From: Tanypteryx hageni
Taxonomy: Eukaryota > Arthropoda > Insecta > Odonata > Petaluridae
Direction of reading: 5' to 3'
Assembly (NCBI GenBank): GCA_028673005.1
Contig: CM054115.1
Span: 56,530,407-56,594,406, forward strand
Length of the DNA: 64,000 nucleotides
Under the pieces are notes generated by a model, which had not been told where the DNA came from, ran no database searches, and saw only the letters and a list, made by a program, of their open reading frames with translations. The position numbers and the translations under genes are program-made. Positions 12,421 to 24,115 of the stretch are shown here, one piece after another. The stretch's first letter is position 1. Each line of letters opens with the position of its first letter.

Positions 12421-13010
12421 ATGGTTCACCCGTGTGTATTGCAGGCAGAAGATAGTGGATTTTTACTTTCTCCATATACGAAGTTTAGAAAAAGTATTGT
12501 TTTCATGAAAAAAATCGAATTCGAGATTTCAACGGAAATACATGTTTTAAGGTCCCCAGAACACGTTTTGACTATTTTCTCGATGTCTGTGTGTCTGCCT
12601 GTCTGTCGGTCAGTCTGTCTGTCTGTATATGATAGCATTTTGTGGGTGCCATAACTCAAAAACTATTAATTAGGTCAACGCAAAATTTTATATTTAACAT
12701 TTTTATAAAAGTTAGAAGATCTGATTAGTTTTTGGTAAAAATCGGTCAACCGGAAGTGGGTGTTTACTCTTGTCACTTATCCGTTATTTTGAAATATTTG
12801 CATTAATATTTGATAAATGTAAAAATGTACTGGAATAAAAGCTGTAGAAAATTTTATTTTCTACAACCTTTGATTGAAACATCTTTCCATATAATGCACT
12901 GTTTTAGAGATATCTTATATTTTTAACTGCCACCACCACGCCACCTACCGAAGACTCTTGTTAACAATTGACGCTTAGTTACGTCTTAGTAACGCTCCTT
13001 TTTCTTTTCT
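12420..13010 (+). repeat. Dispersed repeat R2, copy 1
   Basis: About 590 bp nearly identical in order to the reverse complement of 58690-59165. Shared landmarks are gattcaacgg-type flank, gaacacgttttgac, ctcaaaaactattaat, ggtcaaccggaagtgggtgt, ttctacaacc and gccaccaccacg. A CTGT-rich run lies at 12585-12625. Partial copies lie at 40610-40770 and 61595-61690. The two facing ORFs at 12421-12659 are chance products of this repeat. Confidence 0.9.
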
Positions 13011-14450
13011 TAATTGTCAACCGGAAGTAAATATTGACAATGATCCCAGAGCTAACAACATGTAATTTTCCATATAAATATGGAGCAAGTCATGTGTTGC
13101 CCATATCAGTTTATTTTAGATAGTCCTCCAAATTTCAGCCCTAAATGTTAAGCTATAAAAATTGGTTTTGATTTTATGCATTAGAATTCTTGATGAATAC
13201 CAAATATTTTTTCAGTGAATGCTATTTAGTAGCTGAGTTATTAGGAATTTGAGATTAAGGATCAGGTAGCGTTTCTCGTTATTAATTCAATTTTAATGAG
13301 ACGCTAACACAATGTGAAAATGGTTTCTTCTCGCGCCCGTTAATGTCGTTAGTAAAAAAAGGTCCAAAAGTAATAGTTACATGTTGCATGAATCTGAAAC
13401 TAGACGCTGAAGTGAACAATCTTCACCTCCTATTCTTCTTCCTTCCCCCCTCCCTCCTCCCCTAATCGACCAAATTAACTATTCTGACCAAGAGACATGC
13501 CCGTTGAAATTCAAGGGGAAATGTTTTTATGAAATTTCGTGAATAGATGTGACGCGAAGCTACTATCCAAATCAATGTTACCCAATTACACGAAACCGGC
13601 AACAATGCAAATCGCTAAGTATGCGTAAAATTCTCGCGTTACAAACTGATCTGTTGATCGATGGCAGAAAGACACTTTCATTCTTTTAGGCGTTCGTTGT
13701 TTCAAGTCTCGAACTCATATGATGATTCCAAGTGATTTTAATATGCGAATGATTAATATTCTACATTCAAATGTATTCCTTCTCGCATTAACATGAGAAA
13801 TTTCAAACTGTAGGCGAAAAAATATGAACAGAATAAGAAATATTATAATTTTTCTTTAAAATGTTGTAAATGGAAGATCGTAGGTAATTTCATTGTAATT
13901 TAGATCTCAAAAAGAATAAAAGCCTGCACGTCGAAAAGTCGATGATTATGTGTTATTTTTATGGAAACTGGGAATGTCTTCCTTGGAGTCAAACCCAGGA
14001 ATTATTTCGAATTTATTTTTCGCCATCAACTTAAAATATGTAAATCGAGCATTTCTACCAAATTTCAACAATGTTATGAGTCTTTCATACATTTTTGCCC
14101 TCGGTTTTAATTTGTAGAAAATTGTAATATAGGATATATTAGTAGTTGGTCTCCTGTAATCGCCACATCGTCACATCGAGGAAAGATCGGTTGCGCAAGT
14201 TAAAATGCGTCTGAATACTCAATCTGTTAACAATGTCGTAAATAATGTATCACATATCATTGGGATTTATTAAAGACATGTATTTACGATGTATCAATAA
14301 CATATATATGATATTTAAATGAAAAATGGTGTATTTAATATATTAAAAATGCAAAATCATTCTTATTCCCGGGTTCCCAAGATTCCCGGGATATTTGAAA
14401 ATCTAATTCCCGTTTCCCGGGAAAAAATAACGCCGATAACCCAAAGCTAG
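13011..14450. other. No gene seen; short repeat shared with 32374-32460
   Basis: 13023-13120 (agtaaatattgacaatgat ... caagtcatgtgttgccca) resembles 32374-32460. The rest is AT-rich with no coding signal. Confidence 0.5.
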
Positions 14451-15099
14451 AGTTGCATGCCTCCTTCATTCAAAATTTCGTTGAAATCGGTTCAGCCAAT
14501 TCCTTCCAAATTCATAATTACCGAAAAGTTTAACTGTGCAATTGTGGCACCCCTACTGAGTTGATTCGGTCCAAATATGCCATTTTGGTCATTAATTTAT
14601 GTGAATAAATAATTAAAATTAACTTTGTAAGTTCCTACAATACTTGATTAAGAGACTCGATTTAGATTTCGACGCTTTGCTTCATCATCAGTAGTAATAC
14701 AAAAAACTTAGACTAATTGTAAGAGCTTATACAGGGTGATATGGAAATACCTCCGAAAACTTCGGAAGCTTGTTAAGTGGTTCAAAATAAAGAGAAAAGT
14801 TCATATGATTATATAGTGATAAACGCACAGTTTGGTCCATGCCGCTGAGTGGAATTGGGGTCATAGAAGGAATAAAAGGAGCAGCATTGTAGTGCGTAAC
14901 TTTACTAATGTTCTAAACAATTCTTTTAGTACTTAAAAATCATAATAAATGTTCAAAAACACATACTTCCGAACGTAAGCACGCCTTAGGCCTTCGTCTT
15001 AAGGACTTGCTGATACGCTCAAAGAGGACAGGTTGTGCTGCAACGATTTGACAAGCATTTTGAATCCTCTGCCAAAGCTCCTCTCTTGTGTTGACGTAT

Positions 15100-15589
15100 T
15101 CAGCGTAAGCCATGGTATTTCGGGTTCCCCAAATGCAGAAATGACACAGATTCTTGGCAGAAATTCCGCGTATTTTCCTTTTGCTCGTCTGTCAGATTTT
15201 TGCGCACCATTTTTGCACCAACTTTCCGCATGTCAAAATGATCTGTCAAAATCTGATGGACGACATTTTTATTAATGTTCAGCTCATTTGCAACGAATCT
15301 AACCGACAACCGTCCGTCTGTAGCAATGAAAGGCCTCACCCCGCTCCACTTTCTCATCTGATTTGACCGTGAAAGGTCTTCCCGAGCGATGATCATTTTC
15401 CATATTTTCTCCTCCTTCCTTAAATGCCTTGTGCCAACGAAAAACTTCTGCTTTGGATAAAACTTCATCGCCGTACGCTCCTTTTAACTTTTCAAACGTT
15501 ACCGTATCAATTTCGTTCAATTTGACGCAAAATTTAATGGCGTACCGTTGCTCGATATTCCGCTCCATTTTTACCGTTACGAGATGCAC
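15100..15589 (-). pseudogene. mariner-type transposase N-terminal HTH fragment
   Basis: The minus-strand reading begins MERNIEQRYAIKFCVKLNE, continues with TFEKLKGAYGDEVLSKAEVF, RWHKAFKEG and DHRSGRP. After a frameshift it reads DGRLSVRFVANELNINKNVV, HQILTDHFDMRK and ARMVRKNL-like text (actual: AKMVRKNLTDEQK). These are the paired helix-turn-helix regions of mariner-like transposases of the SETMAR/GVQW type. The catalytic DDE/D part is absent and the reading ends near 15100. It lies in opposite orientation to the DUF4817 frame inside the same element. Confidence 0.75.
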
Positions 15590-15773
15590 AAAAACGACCT
15601 TGAATAGTTAACAAATACACGGCCGACAATCAACGGAACTGTTGTCATTGTTTAAACAATGGTAAGGGGTAGGAGGGGGCAGTGTTGCCACATCGTGCAT
15701 AAGAATTTCAGTCTCATTACTTTAGGGATAGTCCTCGTACTTACGTGAACTCTTTAAGAGTAGAATCGTCGTT

Positions 15774-16030
15774 ATGGATTATTCTTTTGAAGATTATGCA
15801 GACATGCACTTATTGTACGGAGAAATGGAAGGAAATGCATTAGCCGCAGTTCGCCGATATTGTGAGAAGTTCCGAATCGCCGTACGCCTACTGACAAAAC
15901 GTTTTTGCCAGTGGATCGCCGATTGCGAGAGACGGGTACACTAGCTCCGAGAAATATTGACAAGGGTCGAGTTAGTAATCGTGCTCCCGAAATGGAGGAA
16001 CGAGTTCTGATTGTTGAGAACGTTAATAAA
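15774..16030 (+). pseudogene. DUF4817-type N-terminal domain of a transposase, truncated
   Basis: ATG at 15774 opens MDYSFEDYADMHLLYGEMEG, then NALAAVRRYCEKFRI. After a +/-1 shift near 15900 it reads DRRLRETGTLAPRN...GRV and APEMEERVLIVENVN. This is the DNA-binding N-terminus seen at the head of many arthropod Tc1-like transposases and annotated as DUF4817. The reading stops where the right TIR begins, so no catalytic domain follows. Order and orientation fit a transposase read from left to right. Confidence 0.72.
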
Positions 16031-16332
16031 GCTACGCTCTACAATGCTGCTCCTTTTATTCCTTCTATGACCCCTCCCACTCAGCGGCATGGGCCAAATG
16101 GAGATGTATCTCGTAAACGGTGCGTTTATCGATATATAATCATATGGACTTTTCTCTTTATTTTGAACCACTTAACTAGCTCCCGAAGTTTTCGGAGATA
16201 TTTCCATATCACCCTGTATACACCGTATTATGGGGGGAAGGGGAAGAAGAATGGGAGGTTACATTTAAATCTGGGCCCAGAGGATGGTGATTGGGTGATG
16301 AGTAGGTGAGGTCATCGGGGTTCGTTAGGAAA

Positions 16333-16587
16333 CTAATGGGAGGGATGGGGGCGTACGGAGTGGATATCATGGAGGGGGGAGTGGGAAGGGTACAAAAAGT
16401 CGTTAACAACATTGTGGCCACTTTTAGCAGCAGAAACAATTTCAGTGATTTCCAAAGCATTAGGTCTGTGGCCCTTATTCTCACAATGTAAGATTTTGGA
16501 GACAAAATCAGAAAAATGTACATGATCTAATGTTGTAGATGAAGCACCGACGATGATCTTTTTCCCTAGTTTTAAATTTCCTTCCAT
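16333..16587 (-). pseudogene. GIY-YIG endonuclease C-terminal fragment of a Penelope-like element
   Basis: The minus-strand reading has the 'KILHxxNKGxxxNxLEIxEI' and 'NDFLxPxxxPLxDI' spacing I associate with the end of Penelope-like GIY-YIG domains. The upstream part of the domain, with the GIY and YIG motifs, is missing. The Ser/Pro/His-rich tail corresponds to G-rich + strand at 16230-16400 and is probably untranslated. Similar C-terminal sequence occurs at 53200-53300. Confidence 0.55.
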
Positions 16588-16745
16588 TCTGACCGATTTA
16601 TAATTTATAATTTATGTGAAGATTCGATGTGCCAAATTTGGTTGAAATCGGTTCAGCCAATTCTTTCCTGATATATGCGTACGGACGGACAGGCATCACG
16701 AAGATAATAGTGCTTATCAGCAATGACGAAAAGAAATAAAAAGCG

Positions 16746-17354
16746 ACCACCAACATCGTTTATTTTTCCTAAAAATCGAGCACGAATATCAACGTTTATT
16801 TTAACACATTTTATAGATTTTTATCAATAAAAATGACATAAATTGGATTCTTCCAAGAAATCGTGAGCATTGAATAACAAAATTAATGTGACGTTAATAT
16901 AATGCACAACCAAATACATATATGAATATTTGACGAAAAAATCATGTCTTGTTGAGTGAGAAACGATGATGAATATACAAAAAAGCCCCGAGTACGAACA
17001 TTGAACGATGCTACAGCATTGTAAAAAAATTTGAGCATAGGACCCTCTCACTCGGAGAATCAATTGTGTGTATGGCTATCAAAAACAGAAATTTTATGAC
17101 TGTTTTTGAAAATACTATAGGACAGAACTCCATAAATATACTCCTAGTAGTAATTCTTAACCTAACCAACCACGAAATGAGTTATGGGCGAGTGGATTTT
17201 GGTAAGCAGGGAGTAGGAGTTATTGTTAGTTATACTTCCGAGACCTGCTATAGGGATATTTGGATATCAGTATTTATTCAGTTTGGGAAAATCTTTCTTT
17301 TCGCCCCTTGGAGGTCGTCGGCAGAAGTCATAAGGCTGATCATATCGTGTAAGG
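16746..17354. other. No gene seen
   Basis: AT-rich. The 139-codon + frame (17066-17485) and the facing minus ORF have no recognised motif and run into the hAT terminus at 17355. I regard them as chance. Confidence 0.5.
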
Positions 17355-19400
17355 CAGTGGTTTTCAACCGGTGTGCTGTAGCACACTGGTTTGCCGCGAA
17401 CATTTCTCAAGTGTGCCGTGAGACTTGGAAGAGAAAATTGCAAATCTGCGCGTCTTCCGCCGATTTTATATGTACACAGTTTTAACAAAGAAACTAACAT
17501 AGTATTAAGACTAGTTGAATCCAGTCCTAAAGTATAACAGTAAGCCTGGCGACAACGTTGTCAGCATTGCCATAGTAACCGAATCCCTTGTACATGAGTC
17601 ATAGACAACTGGCTGTCTCAAACTACAATTTGGTGTCTGTGAGTTTATTCTGTATAAAATAATTTTTTATTAAGTGTTTGTGTAATACTGTTGGTGTTAT
17701 TTGTGGTTTCGTCCAATTATCATTGCTAAAAATTATAAAACATGCGCCTCTAAAAATGGACAGATTTATTATAAGAAAACGAAACGGTGAAAATTATGAA
17801 GAACATATTAAGGAAAAACCCATTACCAGCGGGACCAATCTAAGTAAGATTTCTAAGGTTTCTTGAATGTATATGGAGTTATTTGAGTCTGGGCTTTTCT
17901 TGTTGTGGAGATAAAGATTGCCCTATTCCAATGTGTGTTGTGTGCGGTGAGAAACTATCAAACGAGGCCGTAGTTCCCAGCAAATTGAAGCGACATTTCA
18001 CCACAAAACATGCACACCTTGAAGGAAAAGATTTGAACTATTTCAAAAGGTTGATAGAACTGCATTCTAAATAAGCGAGTTACTTCGAAAAAACGTGAAA
18101 GTGTCTGATAGAGTTCAAGTTGCTTCTTATAGGTAGCAGAAATCATAACTCAAAAAATGAAGCCCGACGCTATAGCTGAGTTACTTATTTTAACTGCGTG
18201 CCGTGCGATAGTTAGGACAATGCTTGGTGATGAAGCGGAGCAAGAAATTGCCAAAAGTCCTCTTTTTAATGATATAATTCGAAGAAGGTTAGAAGATATG
18301 TCATCTAACATAGAGGAAAATGTTTCAAATAAGCTGAAATGTCAGACTTTGCTTTGCAAGTTGACGAGTTAACCGATATTAGCGGCAAAGCATAACTATC
18401 AGAATTTGTTCGCTTCATTCATGAAAATACAATAAGTAGTACATTTCTATGCTCCAGAGAACTGCCAGAACATCCAAGAGGTCAAGATATATTCGATACT
18501 ATGACTTCCTACTTACAATGTTTGGAAATTTCATGGAAGTCATATGCAGAAATTTGTACCGACGGTGCTCCATCCATGTTGAGATCTGCCAAAGGCTTCG
18601 TCTCACTTGTAAAACCACAGAATCCAACTAAAATAACTAGGTACCCATTATTTTTTGCACCAGGAAGCCCTTGCTGGAAAGGCATTAAGTAGTTGACTTA
18701 AACTCCGTATTAGATCAAGTTGTCAGGATGGTTAATTTTGTGAAATCAAGACCTCTAAAGACTCGCCTCTTCAAACAGCTTTGTAATGCTATGGATACAT
18801 ATTTAGTTTTACACACAGAAATAAGATGGCTGTCAAGGGGAAGAGTATTGACTCGTGCATATGAACTTAAAGAAGAGTTGTTACTACTTTTTGAAACAGA
18901 GAGAAACGGTGAATTTTGTGAATATCTTAGCTGTGAACTTTGGTGCGCCAAATTAGCATATTTGGCAGATATATTTAGGTATCTGAATAGTGTAAACACC
19001 AGCATGCAAGAGCGGAATGAAAACATCTGACTTATACGGATAAGCTACTGGCATTGCAGAAAAAATAATCATCTGGAAAAAGAGAGCTAAAGAAGGTAAT
19101 CTTGAAATGTTTCCTCTAATTCCAAAAACCCATACGAAAGAAATTGTTGCTCTCGAGGTGGGGCATTTAGCAACTCGAGAGCACAATATCCAGCGTTAAT
19201 TTCCATCCTTGACTACAGAGAAATACTACTGGGTAAGGAACCCATTCACACCCGTGACAACTGACTTATGTGTTTTTACTCCCTCTGAAGAAGAACTGAC
19301 GCCGAATTGTCTCTGGATACGTTCTGGATTTCTGTTAGAGAAGAACATTATAACGGTTGCCACGTAGATTGTTAATCCAACATTCCTGTGTTATATAAAA
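17355..19400 (+). mobile_element. hAT transposon, ZBED5-like, right end not found
   Basis: The left end starts CAGTGGTTTTCAACCGGTGT, then a local palindrome (gtgtgctgtagcacactg) and gccgtgaga, a typical hAT terminus. The transposase pseudogene runs to about 19340. No matching right TIR was found, so the 3' boundary is approximate. Confidence 0.7.
17758..19340 (+). pseudogene. ZBED5-like hAT transposase pseudogene
   Basis: The order of homologous blocks matches ZBED5-type hAT transposases. The start is MDRFIIRKRN. A BED finger follows (MCVVCGEKLSNEAVVPSKLK, then RHFTTKHAH), then MKPDAIAELLI..ACRAIVRT and NDIIRRRLEDMSSNIEENVS. Next come AEICTDGAPSMLRSAKGFVS, VNFVKSRPLKTRLFKQLC, EIRWLSRGRVLTRAYELKEE and KLAYLADIFRYLN. 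The end reads WVRNPFTPV. Frame changes and stops occur at least near 17865, 18075, 18372 and 18690. The C-terminal catalytic/dimerisation block is degraded beyond recognition. This is clearly inactive; no selective constraint is suggested. Confidence 0.82.
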
Positions 19401-22400
19401 GAGAAAAATTAAAAGAGAAAACGCATATTTTCTCGATGAAACATCCCATTCGCCGTGCTATATTACGAAATTAGTGACAACTTCCCGTCTCATTTACAAT
19501 TAAAAAGACTGACAAGGAGAGGTTGCGAAAATTGGTAAACGGATTTTAACGAAACTTTTACAGATAAAAATATATCGAAAATAAGCAGATGCGTGTTTCG
19601 GATTTTTGTCCCATGCTGTCTCGTTTTTGAGAAATTAATATTTTTAAAACGTTATTTTACGCCGATTTCAATATTCAGATACGCATAAGCCTAACGTACG
19701 AAAGTAATCCGTCGAGCTATTAATTCTTCATAACTTTTAAACCATACGAGATAACACAATGAAAATTGATAGGTAGGTGCATTTAGCAAACCGTAAAACT
19801 TTGGTGCACTAAACATTTTTATCAAAGCCATCTAACTTTTAAAAACGAAAAATAGATTTCTATTAGAAAATACATTCAAGATTGAGTTTTTATAGTGCAG
19901 GGTATCGTTCATTTGCTTGTATAAATTCGATAAATTAACATACAAACTTTGGACCTGCATAGTTTTAAAGAAGAATGATCAAGGTTTCTTAATCTTACAG
20001 TTTATTTTCGTCTTTGATTCGAAATTGCTCGCAATTCACGTTTATTCCCATTAATAGACAAAATTTGAAGTTTTAACAATTAATACCTTGACGACAGTGA
20101 CATTGTTAAATCCCGAGGACTTCTTGTTGTTTTAATCCATGTTCCTTTCCCTCTTCCTCTCCCCTCGCTAGAAATACGTAATAAGATATTATCCTTCTAA
20201 ATTTCCCGTTGAAATTCAACAGGGTTTTACGTTAATATATTATATAAAAGGAAGTTCCCATTTTATGATTTATCACCTCAAATGGCACACTGTCCTAATA
20301 GGTAGAATATTTAGATAGGGTAAAATCGACCCTCTGAAGTAAAATCGATCCGGGTTGGATAAGATTTACATTTATTTATACATATATATTTAAGTAAGGG
20401 GCCAGATTCCACTTTATTTACCTGAACCAAGTCATCTGTTAAAGCACGAATTTATGCCACTTTCAATAATTAGTCAATAATATGGTGGTGAGGGTGGTGG
20501 TGGTGAGGGTGGTGGTGGTACAAATAATCCAATAAGTACGATAGTTTTGATTTTATTGGGTTACAATTACTTGAATATGATTTTGGCGAGTCAAGTTGCT
20601 TAGGGCTCCCTTTGCTCCTGCACGAAATTTAAAGTAAGTATCTTACGCCCAAGCATAATACGTACTCTGGGATCTGTGTATTATTAACACCCAATATAAA
20701 TAATTTAATGAATGAAAAAAATTGAGAGCTTGGGGTATACGTTGGTTAACAAAGATGTGGAATAAATCGAGTAAAATATAACAAAAAAAAATCGAAAGTA
20801 ATATTAATTTTTTCCTTCAAAAAAGAAGTTTTTTACCCGAAAACCTTCGGGAAATAAAACTTGGCGCTGCTGTGGGTCAAACTTGATCCCCCATTTCGAG
20901 TATCTAAGAAAGAACACGCTGCGGAGTTATAAATAAACTAGCGCGGTAAAGATGCATCTCTAAAATTGGAGGAAAATTAAAGCGAAATGATTTTCCGAAA
21001 GAGAAGTGGAAGTGGATATATTTCCTTTCTATTTCTCACACCCACTATCTTTCATTCCCCGGTCCCTTTTTCTTCCAACTCGCCCAATTTTCCCCCATTA
21101 AAATTCTTACTTAGTTTTACCCACTGCCCATTATTCACTTTATCACCACCATCTTTTTCGCTTTTTCCCCATCTTCTACCTCTTTCCATTTTCTTCCATA
21201 TTTTTTCCACTTTCATATCCTATCCTTTTCCACGTTTTCTTTCTTTTACTATCTACCTATTTTATTAAATAAGTTAAATGGGAAATTTAACTCCTTAACC
21301 GTAAAGTTCAAATATTAGAGAAACCCAGGAAACCCAATGAAAATGAAAAATACAAACTTACAGGTTTAGGGGGTGTTATAGGTGTATTGAAATCTTACGG
21401 TCTCTAAATGCGCGAACTGCCACGTGTTGTAGGGGAAGACGTTTAAGGGGAGGGAAAGTTAAGGGAAAATGAATCACCTGGGGATTCAGCTCAACAGCTT
21501 GGCCAACTGAACCCTAACGCTTGGTGGCTAAATATTTAGCCACCGCTATTTTCTCATGCCCGCTTTCTTTTTCGGCCAGATTGTCCTTCCTTACAAATAG
21601 GGGCCACACAATTTCTTTCTTTACTAGGATTTTGATCAAGTTTTGAAGAATGAGGAAAATTTGTTCACACAATATTAGTAAAAGTCAAAAACGAATTTTC
21701 ATATTCCCTAACTTATGAGTGGTAGGATCGGCATCCATGTTAATAATAAATTAAATAAAAACTGAAAAAATTAACCAGTACGAAAACTCAATATCAAAAC
21801 GAAAGAAATTAAAATAAGGAAAACTATATACACGAGACTAAAACAGCAATCCAAACTACGATAACAAATAACACTATCAACGATACGTATTAACAAAGAA
21901 AATAATAGCTAACAAGAAAAGCAATAACAAACACTCGATAACCAAGCAACAATAAAAAAATACGATAATAAAACAATGGCAGTAAGAGCACGTGGAGTCT
22001 CAGTAGAAAATGACAAAATTTTGCACTCTTCCCCGCGCGTTTCGAGAATGGACTCTTCCAGACCAAAATGTGTTTCTGTTCATGGGCCATAAACTTTCAA
22101 CAGAGCTATACTCCAATTATAATTATAGACTACAGTAGTTTAATGCCCGTCAACAATGACGGCTCCATATTTTTTTAATTCTAGCTTTTTAAAAAAAACG
22201 ACAAAATTTTTAAATCAAGTCAACAAAACAAAATATTTATGGTGTAAGAGCCAATATAAAATTGGCCTCCTTATCCCAGCTTTATCTTCCTCCTCTTTCC
22301 TCCACCCTCCTCTCCCTCCCTCTCTCCTCCCTCACCCCCGCCAAATTCTTTTAAGAAATCAAATTTTAGCCATAGCATTAGCTTATATACAAAATTAGTG

Positions 22401-23690
22401 AAGATTCATTAATAATTGACTGAGTTATAGCGGTTTAAAAAGTGTTAGCGACAAGATAAACAGCAAATTATAGGATGTTCGGTTTTAGCACCGCTTGATT
22501 GCGGCCAGATAACATGGAAATGGTCTACGACTAGGTCGGGAAAATGTTTTTTTTTAAGAGTGCAGGCTGCATTAGATTTTGCAACGGAACTTATACAGTT
22601 ATAATGAGACACCTCAAGTAATACAATTTGAAAAAATCAATAATAAATCTTATTAGCGTCATTATTTAATTGAAAAAGATTTCCCGGCTATAATTTGTAG
22701 TACCTAGTTTGAAATTATCTGTATTAAATTCCTCGTCCCCCTTTCGTTTATGGCTCAGCGTATCTCATGCGTCCCGCGGACCGTAATTTTCCCGCCCCTG
22801 GGATAAGGCGAAATGACAAGCTGTATGGACCATTCAGTAGTTGCTAATAACTTTATTGAACGCTTCTAACTCACACAAATCAGCCAATCATCTCGCTCTT
22901 CCACTCAGCCATTTTATTTCCCTTTCTCTCTCTCTCACCCCATTCTCTTAATCGTTTCTCTCCTTTACCGATCGAGAATTATGGTCACAAAGATCGAAAT
23001 GAGGTTGTGACCGGAAAAAGATTGAGAGGTCTAATGGGTCGTGGAGAAATAGGATGTGGAACCGAGGAAAGGGAAACGACAATGACAAAATTAAGGGAAA
23101 AGATTTAGCAAACAGCACGTAGTGCGCACAAGGGAAAATGGAAAGATATTAAGAAGATGAAGTGTTAGGAGACGTGTCAAACTGATTAATATCCATCGTA
23201 AGAATTGATAGTTTTTTACGGACACTGGGAATGTGGTATTGTGTCAAAAGGGCGAAAGCAAAAAGAGCGAAAATAAAAAAGGACAAATAAAGGAAAACGA
23301 TTCATGGAAATAAATTTCATTTATTAAAATACAGCCAAATATAAAAATAATCATATGCAGGTAGTAACAATGACTAAAAAGTAAATATAAAAGTTCTGAT
23401 AATGTTAAACGTGAAAATTAAAGCTAACAGCGATACCTCTTCAGAAATGAAATATTACTCGATTCCGTTTTGAACAATATCTTCGACTCGTTGAGATGCA
23501 TCTCAGTATACTTTTCGGTTATGACATTCGATTTTTATCTCATTAAGACTTTGCTCTTTTTTAAAGCATCTATGAATGTCCAAACTGTCAGATGACTAGA
23601 TCCAATAAGTGGACAGAAGATACGGAGCCAACCTTCGACTGCATTATTATGCGTTCTTTGCACGAAGTGAACACATAAAGAGGAGGTCGT
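19400..23690. other. Intergenic or intronic DNA, no gene seen
   Basis: AT-rich with no coding signature on either strand. It holds a GGT/GGTGA microsatellite at 20482-20520, a perfect 22-bp palindrome at 21523-21544, a pyrimidine-rich stretch at 21030-21250 that creates an 80-93-codon chance ORF, and CTCC-rich DNA at 22285-22340. Confidence 0.5.
20482..20520. repeat. (GGT)n-type microsatellite
   Basis: Alternating ggtggtggtggtgagggt units on the + strand. Confidence 0.9.
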
Positions 23691-24115
23691 TTCCGTCTGT
23701 CCGTCCGAATGTTAAAACTCGGGAACCGCTGGAGGTATTTTGATGAAATTTGGTATTGGAGAGTTTTGCTAACATTGGTCGACCAATTCCAATTTTGGTT
23801 AAAATCGGACAAAAATTACGATCACATTACATGAAGATCTACATGTAGTTTACAGTGATCCTTTGCTTCAACTCGGGAACTGCTTGACGTATTGTGATGA
23901 AATTTAGTATAGGAAAGTTTTGTTAAAATTAATTGACCGATTTCAATTTTGGTTAAAAGCAGACAATCATTACGACTACTTTACATGAAAACATACATGT
24001 CTTTTACAACGTACCTCGCTCACTTCTCGTTAAATTCTCATCTGTGAGAACATTGTTAAATCTCAAAGAACTCTGTGTACTCTGACATGTAGTACACCTT
24101 TCCAATCTTGTTTGT
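23690..24115 (+). repeat. Dispersed repeat R5, copy 1
   Basis: Begins ctgtccgtccgaatg and contains two tandem units of about 170 bp (gatgaaatttggtattgg ... and gatgaaatttagtatagg ..., each followed by acatgaa and acatgtagt/acatgtctt). It ends with gtgtactctgacatgtagta plus cacctttccaatcttg. Collinear with 46396-46750. Confidence 0.88.

Larger units (their letters stand above)
14730..16218 (+). mobile_element. Tc1/mariner-type DNA element with about 190-bp terminal inverted repeats
   Basis: 14730-14920 is reverse-complementary (roughly 85%) to about 16025-16218. Shared words include tacagggtgatatggaaata, ctccgaaaacttcgg, ttcaaaataaagagaaaagt, catgccgctgagtgg and ggaataaaaggagcagcatt. Both sides have a TA duplication (14728-14729, 16219-16220). 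The coding interior keeps only the first 80 or so codons of a DUF4817-type reading frame, so it is a deletion derivative. A minus-strand mariner-type fragment lies between the left TIR and that frame. Confidence 0.88.
14605..16607 (-). mobile_element. Penelope-like element, 3' portion, minus orientation, itself interrupted
   Basis: It is flanked by a 12-bp direct repeat (taatttatgtga). At the right, 16587-16333 on the minus strand encodes a GIY-YIG-type C-terminus (FVSKILHCENKGHRPNALEI...NVVNDFL...PLHDI). At the left, minus-strand gatgatgaagcaaagcgtcg resembles the 3' terminal region of Penelope-like elements. The element is 5'-truncated (no reverse transcriptase) and a Tc1/mariner-type element (14730-16218) sits inside it. 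The assignment rests on the GIY-YIG-like tail and the duplication length. Confidence 0.68.
14453..16745 (+). repeat. Dispersed repeat R1, copy 2, interrupted by a 2-kb insertion
   Basis: 14453-14604 matches 11372-11517 and 16608-16745 matches the immediately following 11518-11640. The break point is duplicated as taatttatgtga at 14593-14604 and 16608-16619. R1 was thus split by the Penelope-like insertion. Confidence 0.88.

Noticed and set aside
17066..17485. 139-codon + ORF
   Set aside because: No domain; its 3' half is the hAT left terminus.
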